Below, piece by piece: positions 1-8,076 of a DNA stretch of 64,000 nucleotides. Below the pieces are notes generated by a model, which saw only the letters and a program-made list of their open reading frames with translations, was not told where the DNA came from and ran no database searches. How positions within the stretch are numbered: the stretch's first letter is position 1; each line of letters starts with the position of its first letter. This stretch comes from Arion vulgaris. Lineage: Eukaryota > Mollusca > Gastropoda > Stylommatophora > Arionidae. The DNA is taken from NCBI GenBank assembly GCA_020796225.1, contig CM036762.1, positions 51,632,407 through 51,696,406 of the forward strand, written 5' to 3'. Position numbers and translations under genes: made by a program.

Positions 1-393
1 CCCGCCCCCCTACATTATAACAGTTTTCCAACGCGTCCCCTCCCCACAAATGCATGACCTATTTTCTCTTGACATAGAAAAGTAAAATATATTTCTGTCA
101 TGCATGGTCAATTTTTAAATGATTATATACATGAAATAGAAAATTGATGAAAAAATGGATCGTGTAAGATGGGCATAAGATGAATTAAAATGCAGAATTC
201 AAATCTTAAATGTTTATTCAATCGCAAAATAACAAAAATAATTTATTTTAAAATGTTATTATTAATTTCTTCTTTAAGGAGCCACCGACCCCTAATCGCA
301 TGAACACCCCCAAATTCTTCTGAACCCACTATCGCCCCCTAGAACGCTTCAGCGCCCACTGGAGGACGGTATCGCCCACTTTGGGAAACGCTG
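1..393. mobile_element. Right end of a hAT-like non-autonomous element (partial)
   Basis: The segment ends with a motif reading ttgggaaacgctgg after several cgcccact-type phrases. This resembles the terminal inverted repeat of Charlie-like hAT elements, whose ends read roughly cagcggttcccaaac. A similar element with both ends visible lies at about 40567-40963. The left end would fall before the window, so the call rests on one terminus plus that internal comparison. The interior is AT-rich and non-coding. Confidence 0.35.
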
Positions 394-639
394 GTCTAAC
401 CACATGAAATGCATGCTTAGAAGGAGAGCGGAGCAATTGTGGACATGTTCGACGTACTATGAGGATGATACTCAAATGAACAATGAATATTGAAATAATA
501 TATATAACTATAAATATATATTAGAATGATGTAGATTAAGGAAAAGGATGTTATTTTTGCTAGACAGATCCATCATCTCACATCGCATGTTTCATGTGTT
601 ATACTTTCCCTATACAGTATATATACAGTATACACTTTA
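394..639. other. AT-rich spacer, nothing recognised
   Basis: No coding pattern, repeat or RNA was recognised in this stretch. Confidence 0.5.
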
Positions 640-1118
640 TAGAGTATGGAACGGAACTGATAAGAAAACAAAGATCAGAATACTAAGAGCATGCATATTC
701 CCAGTGGCAACGAATGGGGGTGTGAAGCATGGACATTTAATAAAGCAGTGGAAAAACATATTTGTGCTTTCGAATATAAGTGTTACAGAAGAGTCCTTCG
801 TATATCTTGGATAGAGAAGAGAACAAATAGATCTATCCAGAATGAACTAAAAATCAAAGAAAACTGGCTGATGCTACAAATGAGAAAGAGAAAATTGAGA
901 TATTTTGGACATATAAAAGACATGAAGGTCTGGAGAAGACCATCATGGAAGGAGACATACCGGCAAAGAGAAGAAGAAGAAGACCACGTAGAAGATGGAT
1001 TCAGGATGTAACTGATGGTTTGAACATAACGGCTGCAGAGGCAGGACATCTGGCCTATGAGAAAGAGAAATTCCGAAGGACTGTTGGGTGGTAAAGTTCT
1101 GCTCAGGACAAGCTATTT
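640..1118 (+). pseudogene. Non-LTR retrotransposon fragment, C-terminal end of RT ORF (family 1)
   Basis: Conceptual translation gives the post-polymerase tail typical of RTE-like LINE proteins: a GCEAWTFNKAVEKHI segment, CYRRVLRISW, and RYFGHIK followed by an Arg/Lys-rich stretch. The frame is lost near 925-960, where the conserved GLEKTIMEG-type segment should follow. The remainder, up to the 3' end near 1118, continues in another frame. It is a 5'-truncated dead copy. Clade (RTE or relatives) is inferred from the C-terminal pattern only. Related fragments lie at 6250-6611, 19555-19745, 29675-29965, 36120-36294 with 37510-37790, 38020-38372, 39486-39685, 42175-42440 and 43628-43835. Confidence 0.7.
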
Positions 1119-1239
1119 GATGATTCTACTTTCCCTAACTATAAACTCCATATTCTCATAGATATAATATGCGACAGTGTCTGTACTGTATTGGATCATA
1201 CTCACTGTATCATACTTGATCAAGAATACAGACAAGACA

Positions 1240-1735
1240 AACCACTGGTTGTGAAGGCAGAAGTTCAGGCAGTAATTTCTGAGAATGATGTAATTACTTA
1301 CACAGATGGTTCGGTGACTCGAAACGTCCGGAGCTCATGGACGTTCACTACTTAAGTCAGAGAGGATGTTGTGAAGGAAGACAATTGTGGTTTTGACGTG
1401 ACTACAAACAGTCTTACTATGAAAATCATGGCGGTAACGAAAGCGATGGTCTTACTGGAATCACATACTTTTATCCGTGCATGTTTTCTCAGAGACTCAA
1501 TGAATATGCTCAGGAAGATTGAAACAGGCTGGGCTTGGGGACATTGGTTGGAGTCGCTGAGGAAGTATAGGCCGGCACAAATCAGTTTAAATTTGTGCCA
1601 GGGCATGCAGATGTAAAGAGAAATGAACGCGCCGATAGGCTTCAGGTAAGGCCCTGTAAAAAAGCTAGTGAGCAATAGACCAGGCTGATATTATAAATTC
1701 CCTAAGGAAGATATGACGTGTAAATAAAAGAGGAA
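1240..1735 (+). pseudogene. LINE fragment encoding RNase H domain (family 4)
   Basis: Reading frames show VITYTDGSV (first catalytic Asp of RNase H), a LRDSMNMLRKIETGW segment (third Asp region), then a degraded stretch where the VPGHAGVRGNERAD motif stands in better copies. Stops and frameshifts are frequent. The better copy of the same family at 25440-26130 confirms the assignment. It is a 5'-truncated retrotransposon relic. Confidence 0.65.
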
Positions 1736-1810
1736 GACTGCAGTAAAACTTGGTAAAATAGCGAAACAAAGTACTATAGTTTTACAAAATACAGAAACAG
1801 TGACGATATA

Positions 1811-1848
1811 CAGCAACGTTTCGACCAAAAGGCCTTTATCAAGCAAAC
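1811..1848 (-). ncRNA. Hammerhead-ribozyme-like core in PLE terminal region (copy a)
   Basis: On the - strand the order is TTGATAA, A, GGCC, a TTTT loop, GGTC, GAAA, CGTT. This is the order of a hammerhead core (CUGANGA, helix II, GAAA, then a possible dimeric stem III). C3 is U and G8 is A. Activity is untested. Confidence 0.4.
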
Positions 1849-2075
1849 GATACAACACGAATGACGAATTTCGAGGAACACTACAAATGGACGATTACAT
1901 ATGGAAACATTCAAACTTATCTAATGAAAATCTGGGAATAAAAACGAATAACGAAATGAGTGAAACACAAAACCAGAAGTGGAAAGAAGAGAAACAATAA
2001 ACAATTAAGTGAATATATAACTTATATATATGAATCAAATATGCATATAGATTACAAGGCATGAGATGAGAAAGT

Positions 2076-2174
2076 ACTAAGAAGCATAGGAATGAAATGC
2101 GTTGAGTCCATGATGTCTCTTGATGGCACATTGCACCTCTTGACTCAACGCATTACATTCCTATGCTTCTTAGT
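2076..2174. repeat. 33-bp inverted repeat (stem-loop)
   Basis: The sequence from actaagaagcatagg to gttgagtc at 2076-2108 is repeated in reverse complement at 2142-2174, with a 33-base spacer. It marks the centre of a truncated PLE inverted pair. Confidence 0.8.
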
Positions 2175-2292
2175 CCCTATGCAAAAATCACTAAACATGA
2201 TGTATTGATGATTATAATTATGATGACAACAGAGGCAAAGAAAAAGTAATGGGGATAGGATGTACATTCGTACCATTATCCTTCCCATCTGG

Positions 2293-2427
2293 TTAATGCT
2301 TCATGTATCGTTTATATTCAACAATGGCTGCACTGAATTCAGTTACTTTCTGTATCTCTAAGATTGATGTAGTTTTCACGATGTCAACGCTACCACTGAC
2401 AGCTTTGTATTGAACTTTGTCCAGTAT
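2293..2427 (-). CDS. Possible terminal coding exon, 44 codons, unknown protein
   Basis: On the - strand a good 3' splice site (pyrimidine-rich tract ending TTCTGTGCAG) is followed by 44 open codons and a TAA. The peptide begins ILDKVQYKAV and ends AAIVEYKRYMKH; its composition looks protein-like, with amphipathic K/E/V/I. No family is recognised. No AATAAA was noticed shortly after the stop. A 44-codon open stretch can arise by chance, so this is only a candidate. The partner exons would lie between 2430 and higher coordinates, where the PLE palindrome now sits. Confidence 0.25.
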   Translation of the reverse strand: MLDKVQYKAVSGSVDIVKTTSILEIQKVTEFSAAIVEYKRYMKH

Positions 2428-2552
2428 CTGCACAGAATAATTAGAAGATGAGTTTCATGCTGTTCAACTCTACACTAGATGTGATATTATTAGTGAAACA
2501 CGTACAAACAAAGTACTATAGTTTTACAAAATACATAAACAGTGACGATAAA

Positions 2553-2590
2553 CAGCAACGTTTCGACCAACAAGGCCTTTATCAAGCAAA
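2553..2590 (-). ncRNA. Hammerhead-ribozyme-like core in PLE (copy b)
   Basis: Same core order as the copy at 1811-1848: TTGATAA, A, GGCC, a TTGTT loop, GGTC, GAAA, CGTT on the - strand. It lies in the outer part of the left PLE arm. Confidence 0.4.
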
Positions 2591-2883
2591 CGAACAAACA
2601 GGAGTGACAAATTAAAATGAAACACAAATGGACGACCAAATACCAACGTATCTAAGGAAAATCTGGAATAAAACGAATAACGAAATAAATGTAACACAAA
2701 CACACATAAAAACTAGAAATAGAAAAGAAACAATGAAACATCTAGTAAATATATAACTTGAATACATGCAACATATACCCATATAGATTATAAAGCATGG
2801 GAAGAGAAAGTACTAAGAAGCATAAGAATGTAATACATGCAACATATACCCATAGAGATTACAAAGCATGGGAAGAGAAAGTA

Positions 2884-3195
2884 CTAAGAAGCATAAGAAT
2901 GTAATACGTTGAGCCCGCGTGGTCGCAAGGTACCATACAAAGAAATCAACCGATTCTCCAGAGCAAATCGACTACGATCATCAGAGGAACATGATCGAAT
3001 GGCTGTGACCTGAACATCGCAAGCTCCTGAATGGCCAGTATCATTGAAATGGGTAGCTACAGGGGTCACAGAGCATTGGCGTATATCGCGCAAGTGTTGG
3101 GCGAATCGGTCACTGAGTCTCCTGCCGGTTTCTACAATATAGGCCTTGTTGCACCGCTTGCAGATAATGGCATAGATAATATTACGGACTCGCAC
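2884..3195 (-). CDS. PLE GIY-YIG endonuclease domain (left arm)
   Basis: This is the C-terminal nicking endonuclease of a Penelope-like retroelement, used to cut chromosomal DNA to prime reverse transcription. The 103-codon open frame contains NIIYAIICKRCNKAYI followed by ETGRRLSDRFAQHL, the usual GIY-YIG signature with the Arg/His residues of the family. It continues through a region with FNDTGH and ends ALENRLISLYG. The conserved Gly before ETGR is Val here, whereas the right arm keeps Gly at that position. This copy is open across a point where the right arm has a frameshift. It is separated from the RT frame at 3482-4225 by about 290 bp in other frames, so the arm as a whole does not encode one intact protein. 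Confidence 0.75.
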   Translation of the reverse strand: MRVRNIIYAIICKRCNKAYIVETGRRLSDRFAQHLRDIRQCSVTPVATHFNDTGHSGACDVQVTAIRSCSSDDRSRFALENRLISLYGTLRPRGLNVLHSYAS

Positions 3196-3481
3196 GTGAA
3201 ACTGTCTTCAACAACGAACGTGGCTTTTGGAAAAGACACCGTGCGGGTCTGTATTACATAAGCACAGTGCGTTACAGCGCCGACGGCCACACTGGATGGT
3301 GCCAAAATGACTCTGATGTTAGGCTTGAGGCGATGGAACTAACATATCCTTAAGGCTTCTGTCCGTCTGTACGCCACCAAAGGATAGTGTTGGAAGATTG
3401 AACGTGAATCAGGATCAGACTGAAGAATGGAGAGATGACGGAATAAGACTTTCTTCACAAGGGAACTATGAGGGTGGAAAG

Positions 3482-4225
3482 TTAAGAAGTTTCACCCTCG
3501 TCAGAATTGGAAGTTCTATGCTGGTTAGAGAGAGCCTCCTGGCGAGAAATTTGCTGAACGCGCCGCATAGCAGAAGCAAGCACCTTATCCGGGAATAAGC
3601 GCTTACGAAAGAAATCCAGCATCTCGTGAGCTCTATCCAGGAAATCGTCGTCCTCGCTACAGAGGCGACGAAGGCGCAAGAGTTGAGAGAATGGTAAAGA
3701 ATCACGACACGCCTGGGAATGGGAAGAGGTATAAAGAAGAAAACTATGTGCATCAGTAGGCTTGTAGTATACTGATGTAGTGATGGTGGATAGGCTGATA
3801 GTGATAGTGATGTCAAGAAAGTTGACACAAGAGGTAGAGATGTGAGATGTAAACCGAATAGCCGGATTGAAGACATTAATGAAATTAATGAAGCGTGACA
3901 AATCGGCTTCAGGCATATCGGTAATGCCAATACAATCATCAATGTATCTATGATACACAGACGGAAGAGGGCCATCATAGGAATTCCATACTAGGTGCTC
4001 AAGATGACCCATGAATAGACAAGCATAACTGGGTCCCATTTTAGTACCCATGGGGACCCCACTGATCTGCTCAAAGAACTGGTCATTGAACTGAAAGGAG
4101 TTGAGAGTTAGAACTAGTTCTGCAAGACGAAGGAGAGCCGAGGTGGAGACAAGAGGGTTAGTTCTCCTGTCGAGAAAGAACTGGAGAGCTTGAAGTCCAT
4201 CGGAATGAGGTATGGAGGTGTACAA
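3482..4225 (-). CDS. PLE reverse transcriptase, C-terminal two thirds (left arm)
   Basis: This encodes the polymerase of a Penelope-like element. The 247-codon frame begins close to the palindrome centre with MYTSIPHSDGL. It contains FNDQFFEQISGVPMGTKMGP (RT motif 4 region), then PSVYHRYIDDCIGI, the YIDD catalytic box, at about residues 91-97. FLDITITI and VYYKPTDAHSFL follow, typical of PLE RT, and then a basic thumb-like region. The N-terminal fingers are missing because the arm stops at the palindrome centre. The downstream frame towards the endonuclease is interrupted. It is a mobile-element fragment, not a host gene. Confidence 0.85.
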   Translation of the reverse strand: MYTSIPHSDGLQALQFFLDRRTNPLVSTSALLRLAELVLTLNSFQFNDQFFEQISGVPMGTKMGPSYACLFMGHLEHLVWNSYDGPLPSVYHRYIDDCIGITDMPEADLSRFINFINVFNPAIRFTSHISTSCVNFLDITITISLSTITTSVYYKPTDAHSFLLYTSSHSQACRDSLPFSQLLRLRRLCSEDDDFLDRAHEMLDFFRKRLFPDKVLASAMRRVQQISRQEALSNQHRTSNSDEGETS

Positions 4226-4360
4226 TGAGCCAGTTCTTCTCGACAGGAGAACTAACCTCTTGTCTCCACCTCGGCTCTCCTTCGTCTTGCAGAACTAGTT
4301 CTAACTCTCAACTCCTTTCAGTTCAATGACCAGTTCTTTGAGCAGATCAGTGGGGTCGCC

Positions 4361-4918
4361 ATGGGTACTAAAATGGGACCCAGTTATGCTTGTCTATTCA
4401 TGGGTCATCTTGAGCACCTAGTATGGAATTCCTATGATGGCTCTCTTCCGTCTGTGTATCATAGATACATTGATGATTGTATTGGCATTACTGATATGCC
4501 TGAAGCCGATTTGTCACGCTTCATTAATTTCATTAATGTCTTCAATCCGGCTATTCGGTTTACATCTCACATCTCTACCTCTTGTGTCAACTTTCTTGAC
4601 ATCACTATCACTATCAGCCTATCCACAATCACTACATCAGTATACTACAAGCCTACTGATGCACATAGTTTTCTTCTTTATACCTCTTCCCATTCCCAGG
4701 CGTGTCGTGATTCTTTACCATTCTCTCAACTTTTGCGCCTTCGTCGCCTCTGTAGCGAGGACGACGATTTCCTGGATAGAGCTCACGAGATGCTGGATTT
4801 CTTTCGTAAGCGCTTATACCCGGATAAGGTGCTTGCTTTTGCTATGCGGCGCGTTCAGCAAATTTCTCGCCAGGAGGCTCTCTCAACCAGCATAGAACTT
4901 CCAATTCTGACAGGGTGA
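4361..4918 (+). CDS. PLE reverse transcriptase fragment (right arm)
   Basis: The 185-codon frame starts at MGTKMGPSYACLFMGHLE, keeps the YIDD box (VYHRYIDDCIGI) and runs to PILTG before a stop. It is nearly identical to the left-arm RT. The upstream part is frame-shifted near 4240-4360: a base is missing in the leading segment, and GVPMG reads in a shifted context as GVAMG. Together with the left arm it shows two independently decaying copies of one polymerase. Confidence 0.8.
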   Translation: MGTKMGPSYACLFMGHLEHLVWNSYDGSLPSVYHRYIDDCIGITDMPEADLSRFINFINVFNPAIRFTSHISTSCVNFLDITITISLSTITTSVYYKPTDAHSFLLYTSSHSQACRDSLPFSQLLRLRRLCSEDDDFLDRAHEMLDFFRKRLYPDKVLAFAMRRVQQISRQEALSTSIELPILTG

Positions 4919-5109
4919 AACTTGTCTTAACTTTCCACCCTCATAGTTCCCTTGTGAAGAAAGTCTTATTCCGTCATCTCTCCATTCTTCAGTCTGATCC
5001 TGATACACGTTCAATCTTCCAACACTATCCTTGGTGGCGACAGACGAGTACAGAAGCCTTAAGGATATGTTAGTTCACAGTCGCCTCAAGCCTAACATCC
5101 AGAGTCATT

Positions 5110-5349
5110 TTGGCACCATCCAGCGTGGGCTGTCGGCGCTGTAACACTTGTGCTTATGTAATACAGACCCGCACGGTGTCTTTTCCAAAAGCCACGTTCG
5201 TTGTTGAAGACAGTTTCACGTGCGAGTCCCGTAATATTATCTATGCCATTATCTGCAAGCGGTGCAACAAGGCCTATATTGGGGAAACCGGCAGGAGACT
5301 CAGTGACCGATTCGCCCAACACTTGCGCGATATACGCCAATGCCTGTGA
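5110..5349 (+). CDS. PLE zinc-finger-like and GIY-YIG endonuclease fragment (right arm)
   Basis: The frame shows CRRCNTCAYV, a Cys cluster usual just upstream of PLE endonucleases. It continues to NIIYAIICKRCNKAYIGETG and RRLSDRFAQHLRDI. After about 5345 the frame is lost by a small deletion relative to the left arm (caatgcctgtg against caatgctctgtg), which removes the C-terminal half of the nuclease from this frame. The Gly of YIGETGR is retained here. Confidence 0.75.
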   Translation: MAPSSVGCRRCNTCAYVIQTRTVSFPKATFVVEDSFTCESRNIIYAIICKRCNKAYIGETGRRLSDRFAQHLRDIRQCL

Positions 5350-5518
5350 CCCCTGTAGCTACCCATTTCAATGATACTGGCCATTCAGGAGCTTGCGATG
5401 TCCAGGTCACAGCCATCCGATCATGTTCTCTGATGATCGTAGTCGATTTGCTCTGGAGAATCGGTTGATTTTTTGTATGGTACCTTGAGACCACGCGGGC
5501 TCAACGTATTACATTCTT

Positions 5519-5650
5519 ATGCTTCTTAGTACTTTCTTCCCATGCTTTGTAATCTCTATGGGTATATGTTGCATGTATTACATTCTTATGCTTCTTAGTA
5601 CTTTCTCTTCCCATGCTTTATAATCTATATGGGTATATGTTGCATGTATT
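5519..5650 (+). repeat. Two tandem copies of a 69-bp PLE block
   Basis: The block from attcttatgcttcttagtac to gggtatatgttgcatgt occurs twice in a row. The mirror image is at 2765-2900 in the left arm. Three related copies occur in the PLE at 22.6-22.85 kb. Confidence 0.75.
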
Positions 5651-5820
5651 CAAGTTATATATTTACTAGATGTTTCATTGTTTCTTTCTATTTCTAGTTT
5701 TTATGTGTGTTTTTTGTTACATTTATTTCGTTATTCGTTTTTATTCCAGATTTTCCTTAGATACGTTGGTATTTGGTCGTCCATTTGTGTTTCATTTTAA
5801 TTTGTCACTCCTGTTTGTTC

Positions 5821-5859
5821 GTTTGCTTGATAAAGGCCTTGTTGGTCGAAACGTTGCTG
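5821..5859 (+). ncRNA. Hammerhead-ribozyme-like core in PLE (copy c)
   Basis: The order is gttTGC, TTGATAA, A, GGCC, ttgtt, GGTC, GAAA, CGTT, GC. The GGCC/GGTC helix has one G-U pair. Core positions C3 and G8 read U and A, a pair-preserving change. Confidence 0.4.
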
Positions 5860-6103
5860 TTTATCGTCACTGTTTATGTATTTTGTAAAACTATAGTACT
5901 TTTGTTTGTACGTGTTTCACTATTTACCAAGTTTTACTGCAGTCTTCCCCTATTGTGATATTATTACGTAATTATAAAGCTTCTTCGATCGATTGATTCA
6001 ATCGATCTCCAGCTACTTTCTCCCACTTTCCTGAGAAGACTTAATTTTCGTATGACCTTTCCTTCTGTTTTTTTCTGTATTTCTTCCATGCAATATTCTT
6101 GGT

Positions 6104-6705
6104 AGTGAGCTCGATCACAACACAAGAGTACCTGGATCAACTCCGCGGCAGGCAGTTTGGAAGCAAGTTCGCGTCCCTGGGTTTTTACGAACGGTAAAAA
6201 TAGACGCCCACCTTTCAGAAAGCAATGACAAACTACTGAAGGTATGAATCTTCTCAGCCTCTGCAGCCGTCATGTTCAGACCATCAGTTACATCCTGAAT
6301 CCATCTTCTCCGTGGTCTCGCTCTTCTTCTCTTTGCCGGTATGCTTCCTTCCATGATGGTCTTCTCCAGCCCTTCATGTTTTTTTATATGTCCAAAATAT
6401 CTCAATTTTCTTTCTTATTTGTAACATCAGCCAGTTTTCTTTGATTTTGAGTTCTTTCTAGATAGATCTATTTCTTCTCTTCTCTGTCCAAGATATACGA
6501 AGGACTCTTCTGTAACACTTATATCCGAAAGCACAAATATGTTTTTCCACTGCTTTATTAAATGTCCATGCTTCACACCCATACGTTGCCACTGGAATAT
6601 GCATGCTCTTAGTATGAATAGTTGCTAGAAAATCAACGACTCGTTTACTGTGGCTGATGGCAAAGTCATGTAAAGAGTATGCCACGATTTTCAGTTTTTC
6701 CCAAT
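6104..6705 (+). mobile_element. tRNA-derived SINE (family E), interrupted by a LINE fragment
   Basis: The head at 6104-6249 (gtagtgagctcgatcac, then an accgttc/agaaagcaatg block) and the tail at 6612-6705 (ctagaaaatcaacgactcg to gccacgatttt) match the continuous copy at 15178-15395 and reverse copies at 20618-20760, 56870-57070 and 59852-60105. The break is a LINE fragment flanked by the 8-bp duplication gtatgaat. Confidence 0.7.
6250..6611 (-). pseudogene. LINE family 1 RT C-terminal fragment inserted in SINE E
   Basis: On the - strand it encodes VATYGCEAWTFNKAVEKHI, CYRRVLRISWTEKRRN, MRYFGHIKKHEGLEKTIMEG and AKRRRARPRRRWIQDVTDGL, with a frame change near 6410-6460. The insertion lies between copies of gtatgaat (6242-6249 and 6612-6619), which I read as the target-site duplication. 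Confidence 0.75.
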
Positions 6706-6998
6706 ACTCTTCTTGTTAAGCGTTTTTCAAAAATAAGTGTGATTAATTGTTTTTTGATGGCTGTTGTCTTGAAGTATATGCTATCGACTGTCCTTGGTGA
6801 TGAGGGCGAACAGTGTTATAGTACTTATGTTTATGTTTATTGTAACATGTTGGTTCTTGGTGCTTGTTATCTGTGTTTACACTGGTCCTGGAGTATATAA
6901 TTTACTGTCGTGGTATGTTTGTCAGAGAACGAAGTCGTTTACATGGAGAGATGTTTTTAATAACACAACCAGCTAGCTCTCAGCAATGAGTGCCGTAA
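6706..6998. other. Unrecognised AT-rich stretch
   Basis: Two short open frames occur, but their composition is not protein-like and no repeat match inside the window was noticed. Confidence 0.4.
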
Positions 6999-6999
6999 C

Positions 7000-7262
7000 T
7001 TCTTCTTCTTCTTCGAACGCTCCATATCGACCACTTGTTAATCACTCTGTGTGATTTGTATGTGATCTGAGACTAAGAGCGATTTTACGTTGTGCCAGTT
7101 ATGCGCCTACAGGTAGGCCAGCACCTCCGATTTCTGCGCTGCTTTTTATTTACTAGGGTATCATCACTAGGGCCTACACCAGTGCCTTTTACGATATGCC
7201 TTGTAGGTTGCATTGGTACGATTCTTTGTTTCCCTGGAGGGCCTCGGCACCACACGGGAGAG
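7000..7262 (+). mobile_element. SINE-like repeat, family B
   Basis: The copy begins with a (CTT)n run and gctccatatcgaccacttgt, has a ctgagactaagagcgat block and a cagcacctccgatttctgc block, and ends at cacacgggag. Other copies: 14319-14583, 16809-16921 (short) and 17450-17708 on +; 16037-16135, 45688-45935, 50658-50905 and 56397-56652 on -; 46702-46866 on + (short). No protein is encoded. Confidence 0.75.
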
Positions 7263-7335
7263 CTGCCGTAACAGATAAGTGTTTATGGTTCAAATCCTGT
7301 GTTTGATAATTTTTTGGATTTTTTCGGAAGCCCGT

Positions 7336-7860
7336 AACACTTGTTCTTTTTATCTTATCTTATCTTATCTTAACCACATTTGCCGTGAAGCGACTGGGGG
7401 AGAGTTAGTTTCTATCTTGTGCCAGGTGTATTGCGCTTGACGTTGTCAGTCCATGCTTTCGCAGGGACTCTGAGATGTTATCTATCCATCGTGTTCTTGG
7501 CCTGCCTCGTGCTCTGCGCCCTGAGCGTCGATTATTATAAGCACGTGATGGTAGTAAATGTTGTTCCATTCTCATTAGATGGCCGAACCACTTGATTCTT
7601 TGCTTCTCGATGTACTGTATGCATGGTATAGTACCAACGATGCTTCTGATATTCTCGCTTCTCACTCTATCTCGACTTGTAACGTTGACAGCTTTTCGTA
7701 GACATCTCATCTCACATGTTGTAATCTTCCTTTTTTGTGTCTTAGTCAGGGCCATGTTTGGCACTGATAGCAGAGAGTTGGAATAAATATGCAGTTTATC
7801 AGTTGTCGTTTGAATGCCATGTTAATGCTTGGATGTTTTAATAGTGGTGACAGTTGGTAT
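7336..7860 (-). pseudogene. LINE fragment, RT C-terminal end (family 2) with (GATAA)n tail
   Basis: On the - strand 119 codons are open: KTQKRKITTCEMRCLRKAVN, then VGTIPCIQYIEKQRIKWFGH, then RRARGRPRTRWIDNISESL. This is the C-terminal tail of an APE-type LINE reverse transcriptase. The element ends in repeats of GATAA (7351-7373), the tandem pentamer tail also seen at the end of the + strand copy 28715-29357. The upstream part to 7860 matches 28850-28930. Confidence 0.8.
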
Positions 7861-8050
7861 GTCACTTAACACTTGTTCATTGTCTATTTAGTTATCATAT
7901 TCATTGACTTCAGTGCTTCCCCTGGGGTTCTTAAACCACAACTAAGTTAACCACTTTTTGTGATCTGTATGGTTTGCGCCGAGAACGTGAGTGTGTTGCG
8001 TACATTAGGTCCCTACTTCGTGTACAGGCACATTCGAATTTCGCGCATGT
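7861..8050. other. Repeat fragment shared with 26840-26905, otherwise unrecognised
   Basis: 7868-7935 (cttgttcattgtctattta to ggggttcttaaa) matches 26840-26905 (cttgttcgctctctattta to ggggctcttaaa). The family is unknown. Confidence 0.4.
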
Positions 8051-8076
8051 CCGGGATTGCAATGAAGATATTCCAA

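Larger units (their letters stand above)
1765..2174 (-). mobile_element. Penelope-like element, non-coding terminal region (pLTR) with short inverted arm
   Basis: This stretch matches, at lower identity, the outer arms of the PLE palindrome at 2492-5922. It has the same order: tttacaaaataca, the cagcaacgtttcgaccaa box, aaggcctttatcaagcaaac, a block near aaaatctgggaataaaaacg, and tactaagaagcatag. No ORF is attached. It ends in a 33-bp inverted repeat (2076-2108 against 2142-2174, 33-base loop, one mismatch seen). A reversed partner arm therefore starts here too, but only its first 33 bases remain. Confidence 0.65.
2492..4226 (-). mobile_element. Penelope-like element, left arm of a near-palindrome
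   Basis: Read on the - strand, this arm carries the PLE reverse transcriptase (about 3482-4225), a GIY-YIG endonuclease region (2884-3195) and a non-coding 3' region with a 69-bp block present twice (2765-2900). The right arm, 4226-5921, is its reverse complement at high identity. The same internal duplication is mirrored in both arms, so the arms derive from one copy or have been homogenised. PLEs commonly occur as partial or inverted tandems; this matches that behaviour. Confidence 0.85.
4226..5921 (+). mobile_element. Penelope-like element, right arm of the near-palindrome
   Basis: This is the reverse complement of the left arm. It begins at agttcttctcgacagg, which matches 4157-4183 inverted; about 43 bases at 4184-4226 are present only in the left arm and form the spacer. 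The order is RT, zinc-finger-like and GIY-YIG endonuclease, tandem 69-bp block, then the hammerhead-like box. The arm ends at tttgtttgtacgtgtttcac near 5921, the mirror of position 2492. Confidence 0.85.

Noticed and set aside
548..814. 88-codon frame at the left edge
   Set aside because: It overlaps the LINE family 1 fragment in the wrong frame and the composition is not protein-like.
3466..3978. 170-codon frame opposite the PLE polymerase
   Set aside because: It is a shadow frame of the RT coding sequence, repeated as 4434-4895 in the other arm. The composition is hydrophobic and not conserved as protein.
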